Assembly (NCBI RefSeq): GCF_000315625.1
Contig: NW_005434574.1
Coordinates: 203,949 to 267,948, forward strand
Source of the DNA: Guillardia theta CCMP2712
Lineage: Eukaryota > Cryptophyceae > Pyrenomonadales > Geminigeraceae
DNA length: 64,000 bases
Reading direction: 5' to 3'
The notes beneath the pieces are model-generated. The model made no database searches. It had not been told where the DNA came from and saw nothing but the letters and a program-made list of their open reading frames with translations. Position numbers and translations under genes: made by a program. Of this stretch, positions 31,156 to 42,509 are shown piece after piece (position 1 is the stretch's first letter; each line of letters opens with the position of its first letter).

Positions 31156-32393
31156 ATGATCTACAGCATCTTTACCATCCCGCTGGTTGCCGTCCTGAAG
31201 CTGCTGGGCGTTATCAGGAGGCAGGAATACCGCTTCGAGGACATGCGGGGCAAGGTAGTGGTAGTGACAGGCTCGAGCTCTGGGGTAGGGTTGTGTACTG
31301 CAGCCAGTCTGCATGCGAGTGGAGCGACGGTGATCATGGCGTGTCGGTCAGTGGAGCGAGGAGAGCGAGCGAAGAAGGAAATCCTTGAGGACTGGGAGAG
31401 ACGAGGAGGAGGAGGAGGAGGAGGAGGAGGAAGAGGAGGAAGAGGAGGAGGAGGCAGTCTGGTGGCTGATGTCGGGCTCGAACCGCACCATGGCGGACAG
31501 TTGATCGTGAAGGAGCTGGACACTTCGGACTTTGACAGCGTGAGGAGCTTTACAGCAGACATGAAGGAGAGTTTCAGCGAGCTGCACGTGCTAGTAAACA
31601 ACGCGGGGACCAACGGGAAAGACGCCTCGACCCCCCAGCTGTCCAAGCAGGGGAGAGACTATGTCTTTGAGACGAACTTCGTAGGACACTTCCTCCTGAC
31701 CCTGTGCCTAGAGGGGATGCTAAGGAGAGCCCGGGGCCGGGTAGTCAACCTTTCGTCCGTCATGCACCACTGGGGAACTAAAGATGTGACTCGGACCCTT
31801 AAGTCAGCGAGGAGGAAGAACAGCTACAGGGACTCGAAGCTTGCTATGCTGCACTTCACCGCAGAGATCAGCAGGAGGTGGAAGGGGGACGTCGCTGCTA
31901 TCGCTGTCAACCCTGGGTTCGTGTCAAGTGACATCTGGCGAGGAGTTTCACGGCAGGGAGTCAAAGGATGGCTGTTTGACCGCTTCCTCTCCTTCCTCGC
32001 TCTCTGTCCAGCTGAAGGCTGCGCTACCTCTGTTGTTGCTGCTGCCATGCAGCTGAACAGCAAGGAAGAGGGGAAGGCCGGAGGGGGGCAAGCTTCCAGG
32101 AAGAAGGAGATACAGAGGACGAGGCATGAATGCTTGTACCTTGTGCCTTACGTTCTTCCTGCGGGGATCAGGTTGCCTTTTGAGGTCATGGGGCCGTTCA
32201 TGCGTAAGTTGACGACCGTGATCGACGGATAAAGCTCACTCTGTCAACAGATCCGAGGTGGGCGACACCTAGGCTACCTGCTGGGGAAGGTAGGAGATCT
32301 TAGCTTGTTCGTGAATGGGCTGATGTAACTGCAGTTGAGATTTCGTCACGTTTTTGGGAGATGTGCGAAGAGGTCACGGGGATGAAAGGCTAG
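31156..32393 (+). CDS. Short-chain dehydrogenase/reductase, retinol-dehydrogenase-like
   Basis: NAD(P)-dependent oxidoreductase of the classical SDR type; the substrate is unknown, probably a lipid-soluble alcohol or ketone. Exons 31156-32203, 32251-32289 and 32335-32393 (introns of 47 and 45 nt) give 381 aa in phase. Motifs: TGSSSGVG cofactor loop at residues 38-45, NNAG, catalytic Ser in VVNLSSVMHHWG, YRDSK with the catalytic Tyr and Lys, and NPGFVSSDIW. Splicing replaces the read-through end with HPRWATPRLPAGE and SSRFWEMCEEVTGMKG, which matches the usual SDR helix near the C-terminus. The N-terminus MIYSIFTIPLVAVLKLL is a membrane anchor. The frame stays open upstream, and ATG 30901 would add a hydrophobic leader and 85 residues. 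A Gly-rich run (GGA repeat) of about 20 residues interrupts the fold after the first helix-strand region. Confidence 0.88.
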
Positions 32394-32550
32394 GAGATGA
32401 GAGGTAGAAGAGAGGTAGAGGAGAGGAGAGGAGGAGCAGAGGTACGGCAGGGCAGGTGCATGGCATGGCAGGGCATGGCGGAGCAGAGAAGAGAGGAGGA
32501 GGAGGAGAGGAGGAGGAGGAGGAGGAGGAGAGATAAAATTTGGTCTGAAG

Positions 32551-32888
32551 TTGCAGGAGCGCAGGCAATTAGAAGCGAAGAGAGGAGAGCAGGTGACGGC
32601 TGGAACAGGATCAAACGTGCAGGACAAGAGTGTTTGCATCGCACGCGATGAATACAAAGAATATTTATCTGTCAGTGTTTGTGTTGTTCGACTTTTGAGA
32701 TGTACAAGGGTGAGCACTGGCCTTGCTATCGAGCCATCCTCAAACGGGAAGGTGTTTCCCTCCGTTCGCCGACCTTTCCCTCATTTCCCTCCTCCTCTGC
32801 TCCGATTCCAGAGAAAAAAATCAAATCGATCGTCCTGTCGTGGCGAACGAGGAGTTTGCGGGGAGTTCTCCTGTACGACTCCAGCTGA
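32551..32888 (+). CDS. Small unknown protein, three exons, start uncertain
   Basis: An exon ending LS at about 32670 (DKSVCIARDEYKEYLS), then 32700-32751 (MYKGEHWPCYRAILKRE) and 32812-32888 (KIKSIVLSWRTRSLRGVLL to TGA) join in phase. If translation starts at ATG 32700, the product is only 42 aa. It lies 160 bp after the dehydrogenase stop on the same strand and could instead be an alternative last exon of that gene. No family recognised. Confidence 0.35.
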
Positions 32889-33028
32889 GGAGAACCTTTA
32901 AAAACTCTCTGCTTTCTGACACAGTCCTGTGAACCCCCCCGGGAGAGAGGGTCTTCAAGGCCAATCAGCGGTAGGGTACCCTTGGAACTTTGACAGCAGC
33001 TGCGCAGTATCGCCGTCAGGCCGCAGGG

Positions 33029-34816
33029 CTAGTCAAAGTTTCCTACCTTGACAAAGTAGTAGACAGGGGCAGCTGTCAGCATGTAGCTGTCAATGCGGTC
33101 AAGGATTCCTCCATGTCCTGCTGGGGTGTCAGCTGAGGGCAGACTCAATGAGTCCGCTCACCAGGAAGAAGATTTCCAGTGTCCTGCAGTCAAGTGAGCA
33201 CGAGGGCGAGGAAGACGCATCGTGCTCTTGCTCACCTTGACTCCAGCATCCCTCTTGAAAAGCGAGACTGTCAAATCTCCCAGCAGGCCCAGAGCAGAGA
33301 TCATGAAGCCGTAGAATGGGCCGGTTATCCACCTTTACCACCTTCAGAGCTAGGCTGCTCCGACCCGTCTCGCTACCTGACCCTTCCTCCCCTCCCTCCC
33401 TCCTCCCTTCTACTCTCTCATTTTCAGGCAACTATACTATTCCACCTTCCTTATCTTCCTTCTTCAACCTCTCCTAGCCCTTCCCCCCGTTCTCCTCTTC
33501 CTCCTTCTTCTCCTCTTCCTCACTCCAACTTACCACAGGGGCCATCCCATGAGACGAGCTCCAGTGGTCGCAAAGATCGAGCAGAGGGCGACCCCTCCGA
33601 AGAATCCCTCCATCGTCTTGTTGGGGCTGACCGATATTCCAGTCCAGTCACTCAGCTTCGTCTTTCCAAAGTTCTTCCCCGCAAAGTAAGCTCCGACATC
33701 TGCCGGGGCGTCATAAACCCTCCAGCTGCCCCCCACCTGGGGCAGCGCGGGGGAGCTCACCGGAGGCCGCGATGGATATCATGGTCCACCAGGTGACGAC
33801 GGCGCCTTGGGTGAAGATGTCAGCGGATCCGAGCCCGAGGAAGGAAATCCATTGCATGGTCTCGTGCATCATGGGGACTGCCATGACCCGGCTCACTTCC
33901 TCCGACGGGATCACGCCGAGGGCCCGCAGTCGAACCCAGAAGGAGGCCAGGTATCCGACGTAGAATATGCCCATGAATGTAGTCTGCACTGAGGAAATTG
34001 TCGTCTTCTCCGACCTCTTCAATGTCAGGAGGTAGCCAACGATCAGTATGTACGCCACCGGGAGCACACAGTCCGTGTAGGCGAACGGGAGGCCGTAGGC
34101 AGTCCCGCATGCTGTCATGTACATGCTCCATAGAACGACAGTCCCGCACTTCTTGGCTGGCTTACACTCGTTGCTGGCCCGCTCTGCCATGCCGTAGTAC
34201 TCCAGCAGGGCCCTTGAACCAGCCACCCCGCAAACTAGAGCAAAGGCCCAGGTGCCTGAGAAGATCCAGGCAGACACCAGAGCTCCCAGCACGACAGAGG
34301 TGAAGACTCTTTTCTGTAGCCCCAGCATCTTTCTAATGTTGGAGTTCTTCTCATACTGTACAGTCCCTGGTTCGCCCTCCAGCTGGGGCGGCACCTGGGA
34401 TAGAGACGGGCCAAGAGGGATGGCGGCCATGACGCACATGACGACAACGAGGATGATGGGGAATAGAGAGCCGCGCAGAGCAGACATCGGGATGATGGTG
34501 GAGGCCTAGAGGGCACAAGGCAGGGAAGTCAGCGTTCGAGGAGGAGGAGGAGCAAAAATGTATCTACGTCGGGAAGCAGCTCTTTGGGGAGCAGGGCGAC
34601 GGCAGTTTGACGAGTCGGCGGCCGTCGAACAGCGGTTGCTAGCCTCCTCCCGTCCCGCCAGCATGGATGTAATCTGGTATGAGCAAACCTGTTGAGAGCA
34701 AGTGGAGCAGGGGATTGCGGAGCGAGGCTGTGGAATCCTAGACAGTGGGGCAGGATGGAGGCCCCAAGTGCGAGCAGCACCATCAGACAACCGGGGAAAG
34801 GATGCATGCCTGACAA
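33029..34816 (-). CDS. cdsA: Phosphatidate cytidylyltransferase (CDP-DAG synthase), plastid-type
   Basis: Makes CDP-diacylglycerol from phosphatidate and CTP, the precursor of phosphatidylglycerol. Six exons (34816-34568, 34505-33761, 33699-33534, 33332-33236, 33183-33162, 33117-33029) join exactly in phase to 455 aa. The family signature is split across introns: [44 protein letters not shown] and [13 protein letters not shown]. The fifth exon is only 22 nt. Several hydrophobic helices precede the signature. The N-terminus has a signal peptide ([18 protein letters not shown]) followed by FHSLAPQS, a Phe-led transit region, so plastid targeting through the secretory route is likely. A second ATG nine bases in (34807) is an alternative start. 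The bacterial-type sequence fits the plastid isoform. Confidence 0.95.
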
Positions 34817-34819
34817 CGC

Positions 34820-35215
34820 AAGAGTCTCTGCCGTGCTAAGAGAACATCTTGTTGCGACCCCCTGTACACGATTTGTGTTAGCTCAGGACAAAACCTCTGC
34901 AGGAGGAGCTCTCGTCACTGTTCTGATTTATGTCTGACGTAGATGACTCTTACTACATAGTACGCATTCAAGTCTATGGAGCATCTATAGTCGACGTCAA
35001 CAACCCTGCCTCTGATGACATGACACTCATTTCACGTGTATCAAGCGTGTAGTTCCTACTGATTCATATGGGTCCCCTGTCAGCACCAGGAGCCTTTGTG
35101 CTCGAGGATGAGCTGATTCCCTCCTTCATTTCGCATGTATTCGATTACGCAAATGATTGATACCTATATCTGTGATTGCTTCGGATTCGTCTACTTCAAT
35201 ATAGTGCTCGTGTCT
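34820..35215. other. Upstream region of the cdsA-like gene, no gene seen
   Basis: Unstructured, AT-balanced sequence between the minus-strand start at 34816 and a tandem repeat. It presumably contains the promoter. No TATA-like element can be singled out with confidence. Confidence 0.45.
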
Positions 35216-35216
35216 C

Positions 35217-35408
35217 TTCAAAGTCAATGTTGTTCTCGTATGTTATGATCTAGCTGTCATGCACCACTACAACAACCAGGTTCAAAGTCAATGTTGTTCT
35301 CGTATGTTATGATCTAGCTGTCATGCACTACTACAACAACCAGGTTCAAAGTCAATTTTGTTCTTGTATGTTATGATCTAGCTGTCATGCACTACTACAA
35401 CAACCAGG
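35217..35408. repeat. Three tandem 64-bp repeats
   Basis: Copies start at 35217, 35281 and 35345, each beginning TTCAAAGTCAAT and ending CTACAACAACCAGG. Copies 1 and 2 differ by one base (CACCAC versus CACTAC), and copy 3 by two more in its first third. Near-identity implies recent expansion. Confidence 0.92.
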
Positions 35409-35599
35409 ATACAACCTCGTTGGGGCCCCACAACTTGCCTCCCTGCTCTAACATTGTTACGGCCTCCGGACGAATACTTCAGAGCCCCACCCCCTACTCG
35501 CCTAAAAGATTTTCAATGGACGGGTAGCAGATAAAAGTACCCGTCCTAAAAATGAAGGACCGGTAGTCTGAATGGGTAAAAGAGGGGTAGTCTTGACGT

Positions 35600-35990
35600 G
35601 GCATGATTCTGACCGTCCATAGCCGGGTCCTCCAACGTATCGCCAGCCGCCACCGTCCGACCGGGAGGCTCAACTGATAGGCTGCTCAGTGACTCGGAAC
35701 TACCGCCGGCCCCGGCCGGGCGGCCCGACCCCGGCCCGGTCGCAGCCGCGGCCTGATCGGAGGCTCCGACTGTGAGGCCGGGCCGCGGCTGCCGGCCAGG
35801 CGCCGCAGTGAGCCCGCCTCTCGGATGAGCACCGGAGTCCCGGTCCGAGTTCGAGTCGACGGTTCCGAAGTTCGTTTGCCAAGTTGGCGAGCGGCTAGAT
35901 CATAAATCGGAACTTGCCGAATATGGGCCCGGCATGAATGATGATTGTCCGGGCCTGAAGTTTCTCAGCCCGGCGCTATCCAACCGTTAG
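35600..35990. repeat. GC-rich island 5
   Basis: GGCCCCGGCCGGGCGGCCCG followed by GAGGCTCCGACTG words and short inverted matches. No gene. Confidence 0.65.
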
Positions 35991-36010
35991 ATCGACGGAC
36001 AACTATCATG

Positions 36011-37142
36011 ATCGCGTCGGATCAGATTGTTGCGTCGAAGGGGGGAGTTATAGACCAAATCGATGACTGGAAGCAAAATTTGCAAACCCCGATGAAAAGA
36101 GATGGTTTCGACGGGGAAACCCCTTGAGCACCCTACCTACCTTTGTCTATGCCCAAAAAGGGGTGCGGGTGCCTCAGATACAGAGAGAAATGGTTCCACC
36201 TTGAGCGTGTGAGAGAACCGCGCGCTGACATGACGAGGCAGCAGCAGGGGCATCAGCATGCTGACCTGTCGCACTAGCCTAGTAGAGGTGAGGGGATGAA
36301 AGAGCTTGAGGAGGGAGTGGAGCTCTGGACGCTGACTCATTTCCAGATGTTGTGTTGAAAGATATTGTGTTGAAAGATGTTGTGTTGGATCATGAAAGCC
36401 TTACCTAGAAAAAGCCATCTAGATCTATGCAGCAGTGTGATCTAGTCATCGAAAGCATGACGACAAACGACACTTGGCTACTCACTGGGCAAATGCGAGG
36501 GAGAGCTCATACGCACAGAAATGCAGTGTAGTGTACTTGAAGAGGATTGACAGGACGTGGTTGAAATGCTCATTGCGTGATGTGGTGTTGTCAGGCATCG
36601 ATCATCGTAGGAGAGAGATCCCATCCAATCCCAGCGCAGGCTGGATTTAGTCTTGATGATACCACTAGTAGGTAGATCTTGATGCTTTAGTCTTGATGAT
36701 ACCACTAGCAGGTAGATCTTGATGCTTTAGTCTTGATGATACCACTAGTAGGTAGATCTTGATGCTTTAGTCTTGATGATACCACTAGCAGGTAGATCTT
36801 GATGCTTTAGTCTTGATGATACCACTAGTAGGTAGATCTTGATGCTTTGTACCTCATGCAATATCCACATGTCGACATGTTGAGGTGTAGAGAGGAGAAG
36901 AATAGAGATGAAATGAAATGGGAATGGATAGTGTCATAGAGATGCATGGGATGCGATGGGGGGGGGAAGGGGATGGGATGAAAGGGGAGGGTGCGTCTTG
37001 AGTTATCTATGCCACCTTTGCTACCAGTGACGCACGGCAGGGCAAAACTCTGCAGCTCAGATCAGATAACGAGCCCGGCCAGCGTGTCATGCTGACACCG
37101 TGGCGGCGGGACAAGGTGTATGCGCAGCGGCTAGATTTCGGA
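36011..37142. repeat. 1.1 kb direct duplication, copy A
   Basis: Starts ATCGCGTCGGATCAGATTG and ends near TGTATGCGCAGCGGCTAGA; it matches 38311-39334 in the same orientation with scattered substitutions. Small frames are conserved between copies (for example minus-strand 36137-36340 and 38448-38651, MSQRPELHSLLKLF), but substitutions are not visibly synonymous, so I do not call them genes. Copy A carries five 40-bp repeats where copy B has two. Confidence 0.9.
36646..36845. repeat. Five tandem 40-bp repeats
   Basis: The unit begins TTTAGTCTTGATGATACCAC and ends GTAGATCTTGATGC. Successive copies alternate ACTAGTAGG and ACTAGCAGG, suggesting that a two-unit block was amplified. The paralogous position at 38952-39031 holds two units. 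Confidence 0.93.
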
Positions 37143-38310
37143 TTCAAAGCAGATTATGCATTAGTCACTCATTTCATTGTACCATTGAGTCCATTTTCGG
37201 TCCGAGTGACGTGGGCCAAGGACCCTTGACTCGCCTCAGGTCATGTTTGCGGATGAGAACTCAGTCACAACTATCATGGCAGCGCGCAGGCTTGAGGGTG
37301 ACGGTCGGACCCGGAGGTCCGACGCTCACTGAGCTGCATTGGAGTCTGGGGACCGTAATCTTATCATGAGGGCCGAGATCTCCGGGCGCGGCGCGGCGCC
37401 GCGGCCCAGGCTCAGCCCGGTGATGCCAGGATCGGACCGTCACGCTATGCCGGTTACGCCGGCCCTTCAGCTGCAGTGCGGCCGCCATACTAGCCTACGC
37501 CCGACCCCTCAGCCTGGCCACACTGCCCGGGCTCCCGCCTGAAGTCTTTACTTAAAGTAAAGCCTGAACTTGGCTGGCTTGGCCCGGCCTTGAACCGTGA
37601 ACAGTGTCCTGCCATGCTGGAGCCTCGGAGTCCGGCGAAGTGACGTCCCTGAGTCGGAGTCCGGCGCTCAGCGGCTACTACTGCGACAGTGTTACAGTCA
37701 CGGTACCGGGGTACGGTATCAGCCTGCTGGTACTAAAGCCCGGCCCGGCGGCCCGGGTCGCCGAGTCCCCCGGGGAGGGGGGCCGGCGCCGGCCTGGGAG
37801 CCGCGGCCGCGCTCAGTCACTGGGCCCACATGGAATGGGGAGCGCCGCCGCGTCCGATCACAGTGCCGCTGGCGGGGCAGGCGGCGGCTCAGCTCGGACT
37901 GCGCGCCGCGCGCTGGCACGCTTGATCCGAAAAAAAACCGGCAGGCAGGGGCTGCACACGGTGGTCGTCGGCGGCGTGCGGCAGCGCCGAACTTGCGAAC
38001 CGTGAACCCGGCGCGCTGCCTCCGGCGACCGGCCGCACCGGCGGCCGCCCCCGCGGGCCCGGCCCCCTGCCCGGCCGCGGCCCGCCTCACTGCCTGAGCA
38101 GCTGCCGTCTGAGTCATCAACGGGCGTGCTGGTTGCAGGCGAAAGGCTCACGGTCGCCCGGGGGGGGCGGAAGGCCCTGAGGGCCGCAGGCGCAGCCTGC
38201 CCGGCAGTGCTGTACGAAACGGCCAGCCTAACAGTGATCGGACGGCGTTGGTTGGATGAGAGTCGGAACTCGGAACTCCGAAGGTTTCAGAAGAAGCGTT
38301 CGCACTAGAT
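37143..38310. repeat. GC-rich island 6, spacer between duplicated blocks
   Basis: About 1.2 kb with GCGCGGCGCGGCGCCGCGGC, GGCCGGCGCCGGCC and CGGCGCGCTGCCTCCGG words. Many frames are open on both strands at once, which composition alone explains. No gene. Confidence 0.65.
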
Positions 38311-39334
38311 ATCGCGTCGGATCAGATTGTTGCGTCAAAGGGGGGAGTTGTAGCCAACTTGAAGCAAAAATTGACCCCGACTTGTGATGAAAAGGAGTGG
38401 TTTCGACGGGGTGGCTGAAAAGGCGACCCCACCCTTGAGCACCCTACCTACCTTTGTCTATGCCCAAAAAGGGGTGCGGGTGCCTCAGATACAGAGAGAA
38501 ATGGTTCCACCTTGAGCGTGTGAGAGAACCGCGCGCTGACATGACGAGGCAGCAGCAGGGGCATCAGCATGCTGACCTGTCGCACTAGCCTAGTAGAGGT
38601 GAGGGGGTCAAAGAGCTTGAGGAGGGAGTGGAGCTCTGGACGCTGACTCATTTCCAGATGTTGTGTCGAAAGATGTTGTGTTGAAAGATGTTGTGTTGGA
38701 TCATGAAAGCCTTACCTAGAAAAAGCCATCTAGATCTATACAGCAGTGCGATCTAGTCATCGAAAGCATGACGACAAACGACACCTGGCCCCTCACTGGG
38801 CAAATGCGAGGGAGAGCTCATACGCACAGAAATGCAGTGTAGTGTACTTGAAGAGGATTGACAGGACGTGGTTGAAATGCTCATTGCGTGATGCGCTGTT
38901 GTCAGGCATCGATCATCGTAGGAAAGAGATCCCAACCAAGCGCAGGCTGGATTTAGTCTTGGTGATACCACGAGTAGGTAGATCTTGATGCTTTAGTCTT
39001 GATGATACCACTAGTAGGTAGATCCTGATGCTTTGTACCTCATGCAATATCAACATGTCGACATGTTGAGGTGTAGAGAGGAGAAGAATAGAGATGAAAT
39101 GAAATGGGAAGGGATAGTGTCATAGAGATGCATGGGATGCGATGGGGGGAGGAGGGGATGGGATGAAAGGGGAGGGTGCGTCTTGAGTTATCTATGCCAC
39201 CTTTGCTACCAGTGACGCACGGCAGGGCAAAGCTCTGCAGCTCAGATCAGATAACGAGCCCGGCCAGCGTGTCATGCTGACACCGCGGCGGCGGGACAAG
39301 GTGTATGCGCAGCCTGAGCGGCTAGATTACGGAT
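38311..39334. repeat. 1.0 kb direct duplication, copy B
   Basis: Counterpart of copy A at 36011-37142; the length difference is largely three missing 40-bp units. Both copies are followed by GC-rich island sequence. Confidence 0.9.
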
Positions 39335-39359
39335 CATCCAAAGGGCTAATAGGTAAAGT

Positions 39360-39950
39360 ACTTGACATGGGCCAAGGATCATCATGCCGCAGCGCCCGGC
39401 CGCACAGCCGGCTGAGAGCCTGTTCGGTCTGGGCCCGGGGGACGGACTCTGAGCGACCCGGTATGGTACTGGACCGTGCCTCCGGGCCGCTGTGCAGTGC
39501 GGCCCATAAGGCGGCGGCCAGTACCGTACTCAGTGTCTACGGTTTGTCACACGGCACTGTGTCTTTTCGGCTGAGGCTCTTTCAATGAAGCGAGCCTGAA
39601 GAGGCTGAGTCGCCATATTCGATTGTCAGTGTGACTCTGAGGTCACTGACCGTCAGTACGGTGCCAGTCCGACAGCACTAGAACCGTGAGTACTTGGCCG
39701 GATTCCGAAGTTCGGAGTCACAATCATGAGGGCCCGGCCTGTCACCCGGCCGCCCCGGCGGCGCGCGGCGCCCGGCCGGGCGGCGAGGCCGCGCCGGTTG
39801 CCGGTGGCAGTGCCCACCGTGGCACTGGGCCCGGCCGGCCGGGACGCCTTGGCCCAGGCTGCCCCCCCCGGGCCCCCCGGCGGGACCGATCGGATGATCC
39901 CTGAGACCGTGCCTCAGCGGAGAGCCAGTGCCTTTCGCAGCGTTTCACAT
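39360..39950. repeat. GC-rich island 7
   Basis: Same vocabulary as the other islands: GGCCGCACAGCCGGC, GTGGCACTGGGCCC, CCCCCCGGGCCCCCCGG and TACGGTGCC. No gene. Confidence 0.65.
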
Positions 39951-40158
39951 TGTTGCCCCTCGGGGGCGAATTGTATTTTTGCGCCATTACGGGTCGTTTT
40001 AGAAGGCTCAAAGGCTGCATGTCAACGTTTCGCCGGGGCCCTCACGAAACGGTGGCAGAAGGTGAAAGGCTGCTGAAGGTACGCAGACTAAGAGCGATGG
40101 TATACGGAGGGAAAGGATTCAATGCTCTGTTTGATGATAGTTTGAAGACATTTGATAG

Positions 40159-40473
40159 ATGAACACCTTCTATCAATCTTTTGTTACCAACTTTCGTTGG
40201 ATCGGCCCAAAAGAAGCAATGGCAAGCACAGTCGGATTTGAAGAAGAACCGAGATCGGCACTTTGTATCACCATCTATTCACATCAATCTGGGATGCTGC
40301 GACCCGATCTACCAAGCATACCATATCCTGCTCTTTGGAAATATTCTATCGTAAAGAAAAAAAACTGCCGTGCTTTCATTTCGCTCCCACAATACAGCTA
40401 TGATCAGCAGACAAAAAGATGTTGTCTAGAAGCAGCCTGCTTGAACATTGCCAGCAATGTGGGGAACTCATAA
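40159..40473 (+). CDS. Hypothetical 104-aa frame, AT-rich
   Basis: Open from ATG 40159 to TAA 40473. Composition is protein-like (SALCITIYSHQSGMLRP, YSYDQQTKRCCLEAACLN), unlike the surrounding islands. A second frame at 40820-41155 (KKDPKRCQWKTIMVPTDTF) has a similar character. They may be exons or remnants of one mobile-element gene; no family recognised. Confidence 0.3.
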   Translation: MNTFYQSFVTNFRWIGPKEAMASTVGFEEEPRSALCITIYSHQSGMLRPDLPSIPYPALWKYSIVKKKNCRAFISLPQYSYDQQTKRCCLEAACLNIASNVGNS

Positions 40474-40819
40474 CAGCAATTCATTTCACGATAAAACGTA
40501 TAGACTCTAGTGCTGAAACCTCCTCAGCTTTCACCAATCACCGCTAGCGGAGATGGGGGAACTAGTAACAATGCACACTGCTTTTGCACAGTCTACAAAT
40601 CTATGACAAAATGTAAGTACTTTGATATACCAATAGGCAACAGTTGATCACATGATTGAAAGGGTTGGATATGCTCTTCATTGGTGTATCCAGGTCCATG
40701 GCTCCTATCCCGCTGCCTTGCCTTCATTGGGTTTCAACACTTTGTCCATCGTCAAGCCGCATTTTGGTCCCCTCTTCCCCTCCCTGCAATTCAGTGTGAC
40801 TTGAAAAAAGTACTTTTGA

Positions 40820-41155
40820 GTGGGAAATACAATGAATATACATCGATTCGTATTGTTGCGTGCGGGCAGGGTTATAGCTTTTGTCGCAAAGATCAATATT
40901 CTAAAACATATTAAAAAAGATCCGAAGCGATGCCAGTGGAAAACCATTATGGTCCCAACTGACACCTTTTCGGATGCACCGTACATGAAACCCAACGTTT
41001 CGACGGGAGATTACACAGTCAAAACTATCTCCTGCTACCATATATTGAATTATAAAACCCTATGGAAACAATGTTCTGAGGGGGACTCGATGTTTCTACA
41101 ACACACAACGGCAGGCCTCAGTCAATTAAGGGAATTTGCCAGGTTCACAAGCTGA
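40820..41155 (+). CDS. Hypothetical 111-aa frame, AT-rich
   Basis: ATG 40820 to TGA 41155. It contains HIKKDPKRCQWKTIMVP and CYHILNYKTLWKQCSEGD, with good protein-like composition. No splice link to the frame at 40159 could be made in phase. It could be a decayed transposon gene. Confidence 0.3.
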   Translation: MGNTMNIHRFVLLRAGRVIAFVAKINILKHIKKDPKRCQWKTIMVPTDTFSDAPYMKPNVSTGDYTVKTISCYHILNYKTLWKQCSEGDSMFLQHTTAGLSQLREFARFTS

Positions 41156-41328
41156 GACTGAGATTGCTTGAAGCAACCGTCCACTGATGACAACACTTGA
41201 TGTGCTATGTACTGTGATTGGACAGCCAGGGCCAGTCTGTCAGTGTGCTGACGTTGAAGGCTCTGATATGAGATCGAGCGAACCCAACTAGCACGAACTT
41301 GATACACAGTCGACAATTTTAACAAACA

Positions 41329-42186
41329 TCATGTATTCTCATTCTCGTCTTGATCGACCCCCTTGTCACCAGCTCCGGCGTCAGTTCTCTCGGGGAGTTG
41401 GACGACCTCTAAGTCTCGACCTGCGAGCATGCCCGTCAGCAACGACAGGGAGAATGGGTTGATGGAGGAGACCAGGGTCCCTCCCTCCCATCTTGAGAAA
41501 TTCTTCAAGAGTTTTGAACTGTGAGGAATGAAACTACATCACGTCAGCCCGGCAGTGGAAACGTTGCACATCACGTCGTGACGCTCGCTACCTCTTTGTA
41601 GCTGCTCCCACTCCCGGAGTCATCGCCGCCGTGAGATTCATCCTGATCTGATAATGTTGCAGCGGTATGAGCAAGGATCAGTGGTAGAGAGGACGAATAC
41701 CTAATCCTACTTTATACGATCCGAGTCTCTCTGTAAAAGCGCTTTCAATGGGACAGCAGTCAAGGTCTTAATGCGATGGTTCACCGCCTCCTTCAAAAAG
41801 CCCTTCTCTGCTCACAATCTCCTTGTCAGTCCGGTGTCAGTCTAGCAGGGACAGGAGGGGAAGATTGCCTGCTAAGACAGACCGCACACTTCCTCCCGTA
41901 CTTTGAGTTCTCTGGATCGAAAGCTGGGCCCTGCTCAACCGTAAGTTCATGCCATGGCGGAGGATGCTTCCTACAGAAAGCTTTTCCTCGAGGAGATTGC
42001 AGTAGCAGTCTGTGCCGAGATCGTCGGTGGTTTTCTCCTCTTGGAAGATGGAGAGAGTAGCGTCAGGAAGATGGTGCAAAAAACAAGAATCATTGCACCT
42101 GCTTGTCCTCCTCTCACCCTCAAGAGCAAGGGCACCCATGGTTTGTTGTCTGCGAGCACTGCATCAGATGCAGTCTTGTAGTCCAT
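41329..42186 (-). CDS. Unknown 171-aa protein, six exons
   Basis: Exons 42186-42118, 42037-41975, 41930-41883, 41805-41711, 41642-41592 and 41518-41329 join exactly in phase (172 codons with stop). Introns are 44 to 80 nt. The sequence runs MDYKTASDAVLADNKPWVPL, TTDDLGTDCYCNLLEEKL, then a basic helical middle (FLKEAVNHRIKTL) and a short hydrophobic patch (NPFSLSLLTGMLAG) before an acidic tail, DQDENENT. No signal peptide or clear membrane helix. Family not recognised; perfect phasing of six small exons is the main support. A further minus-strand frame at 41122-41325 without ATG lies in its 3' flank. Confidence 0.72.
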
Positions 42187-42509
42187 ATTCACTTACAAGT
42201 TGGATTACCTCCCTCGATGAAAGGGGCTAAGTTACCCATCCTTTCACCAACATGGTCGGTCCGCGGGGAACACAAAGAGATGAGAGAATACCTGTTCCGC
42301 TCTGCGATACTTGCACTAATCGTAAAGCTGTTAAGGACTAGTATGATACGTAAGTCAGTTCGATGAGAAACACGGACATGTTCATATCAACAAACGACCT
42401 CAGCAGCCGTTGAGGACAGATGGTGAACAGAAACCAAACGCATATCGCATCATCGTGACTCAACATGACGAGGTATCATGAAGAAGTGCGAAGCCAAGGC
42501 AAGATGTCA

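Noticed and set aside
35217-36845. Regular tandem repeats considered as a CRISPR array
   Set aside because: There are no unique spacers; whole units are repeated, and the genome is eukaryotic.
37597-38120. Long overlapping frames on both strands in GC islands
   Set aside because: Stop codons are rare in this composition; frames overlap on several strands and lack motifs.
41122-41325. Minus-strand frame YQSLQRQHTDRLALAVQSQY without ATG
   Set aside because: Helical and plausible, but no start and no splice link to the neighbouring six-exon gene, which already has its own stop at 41329.
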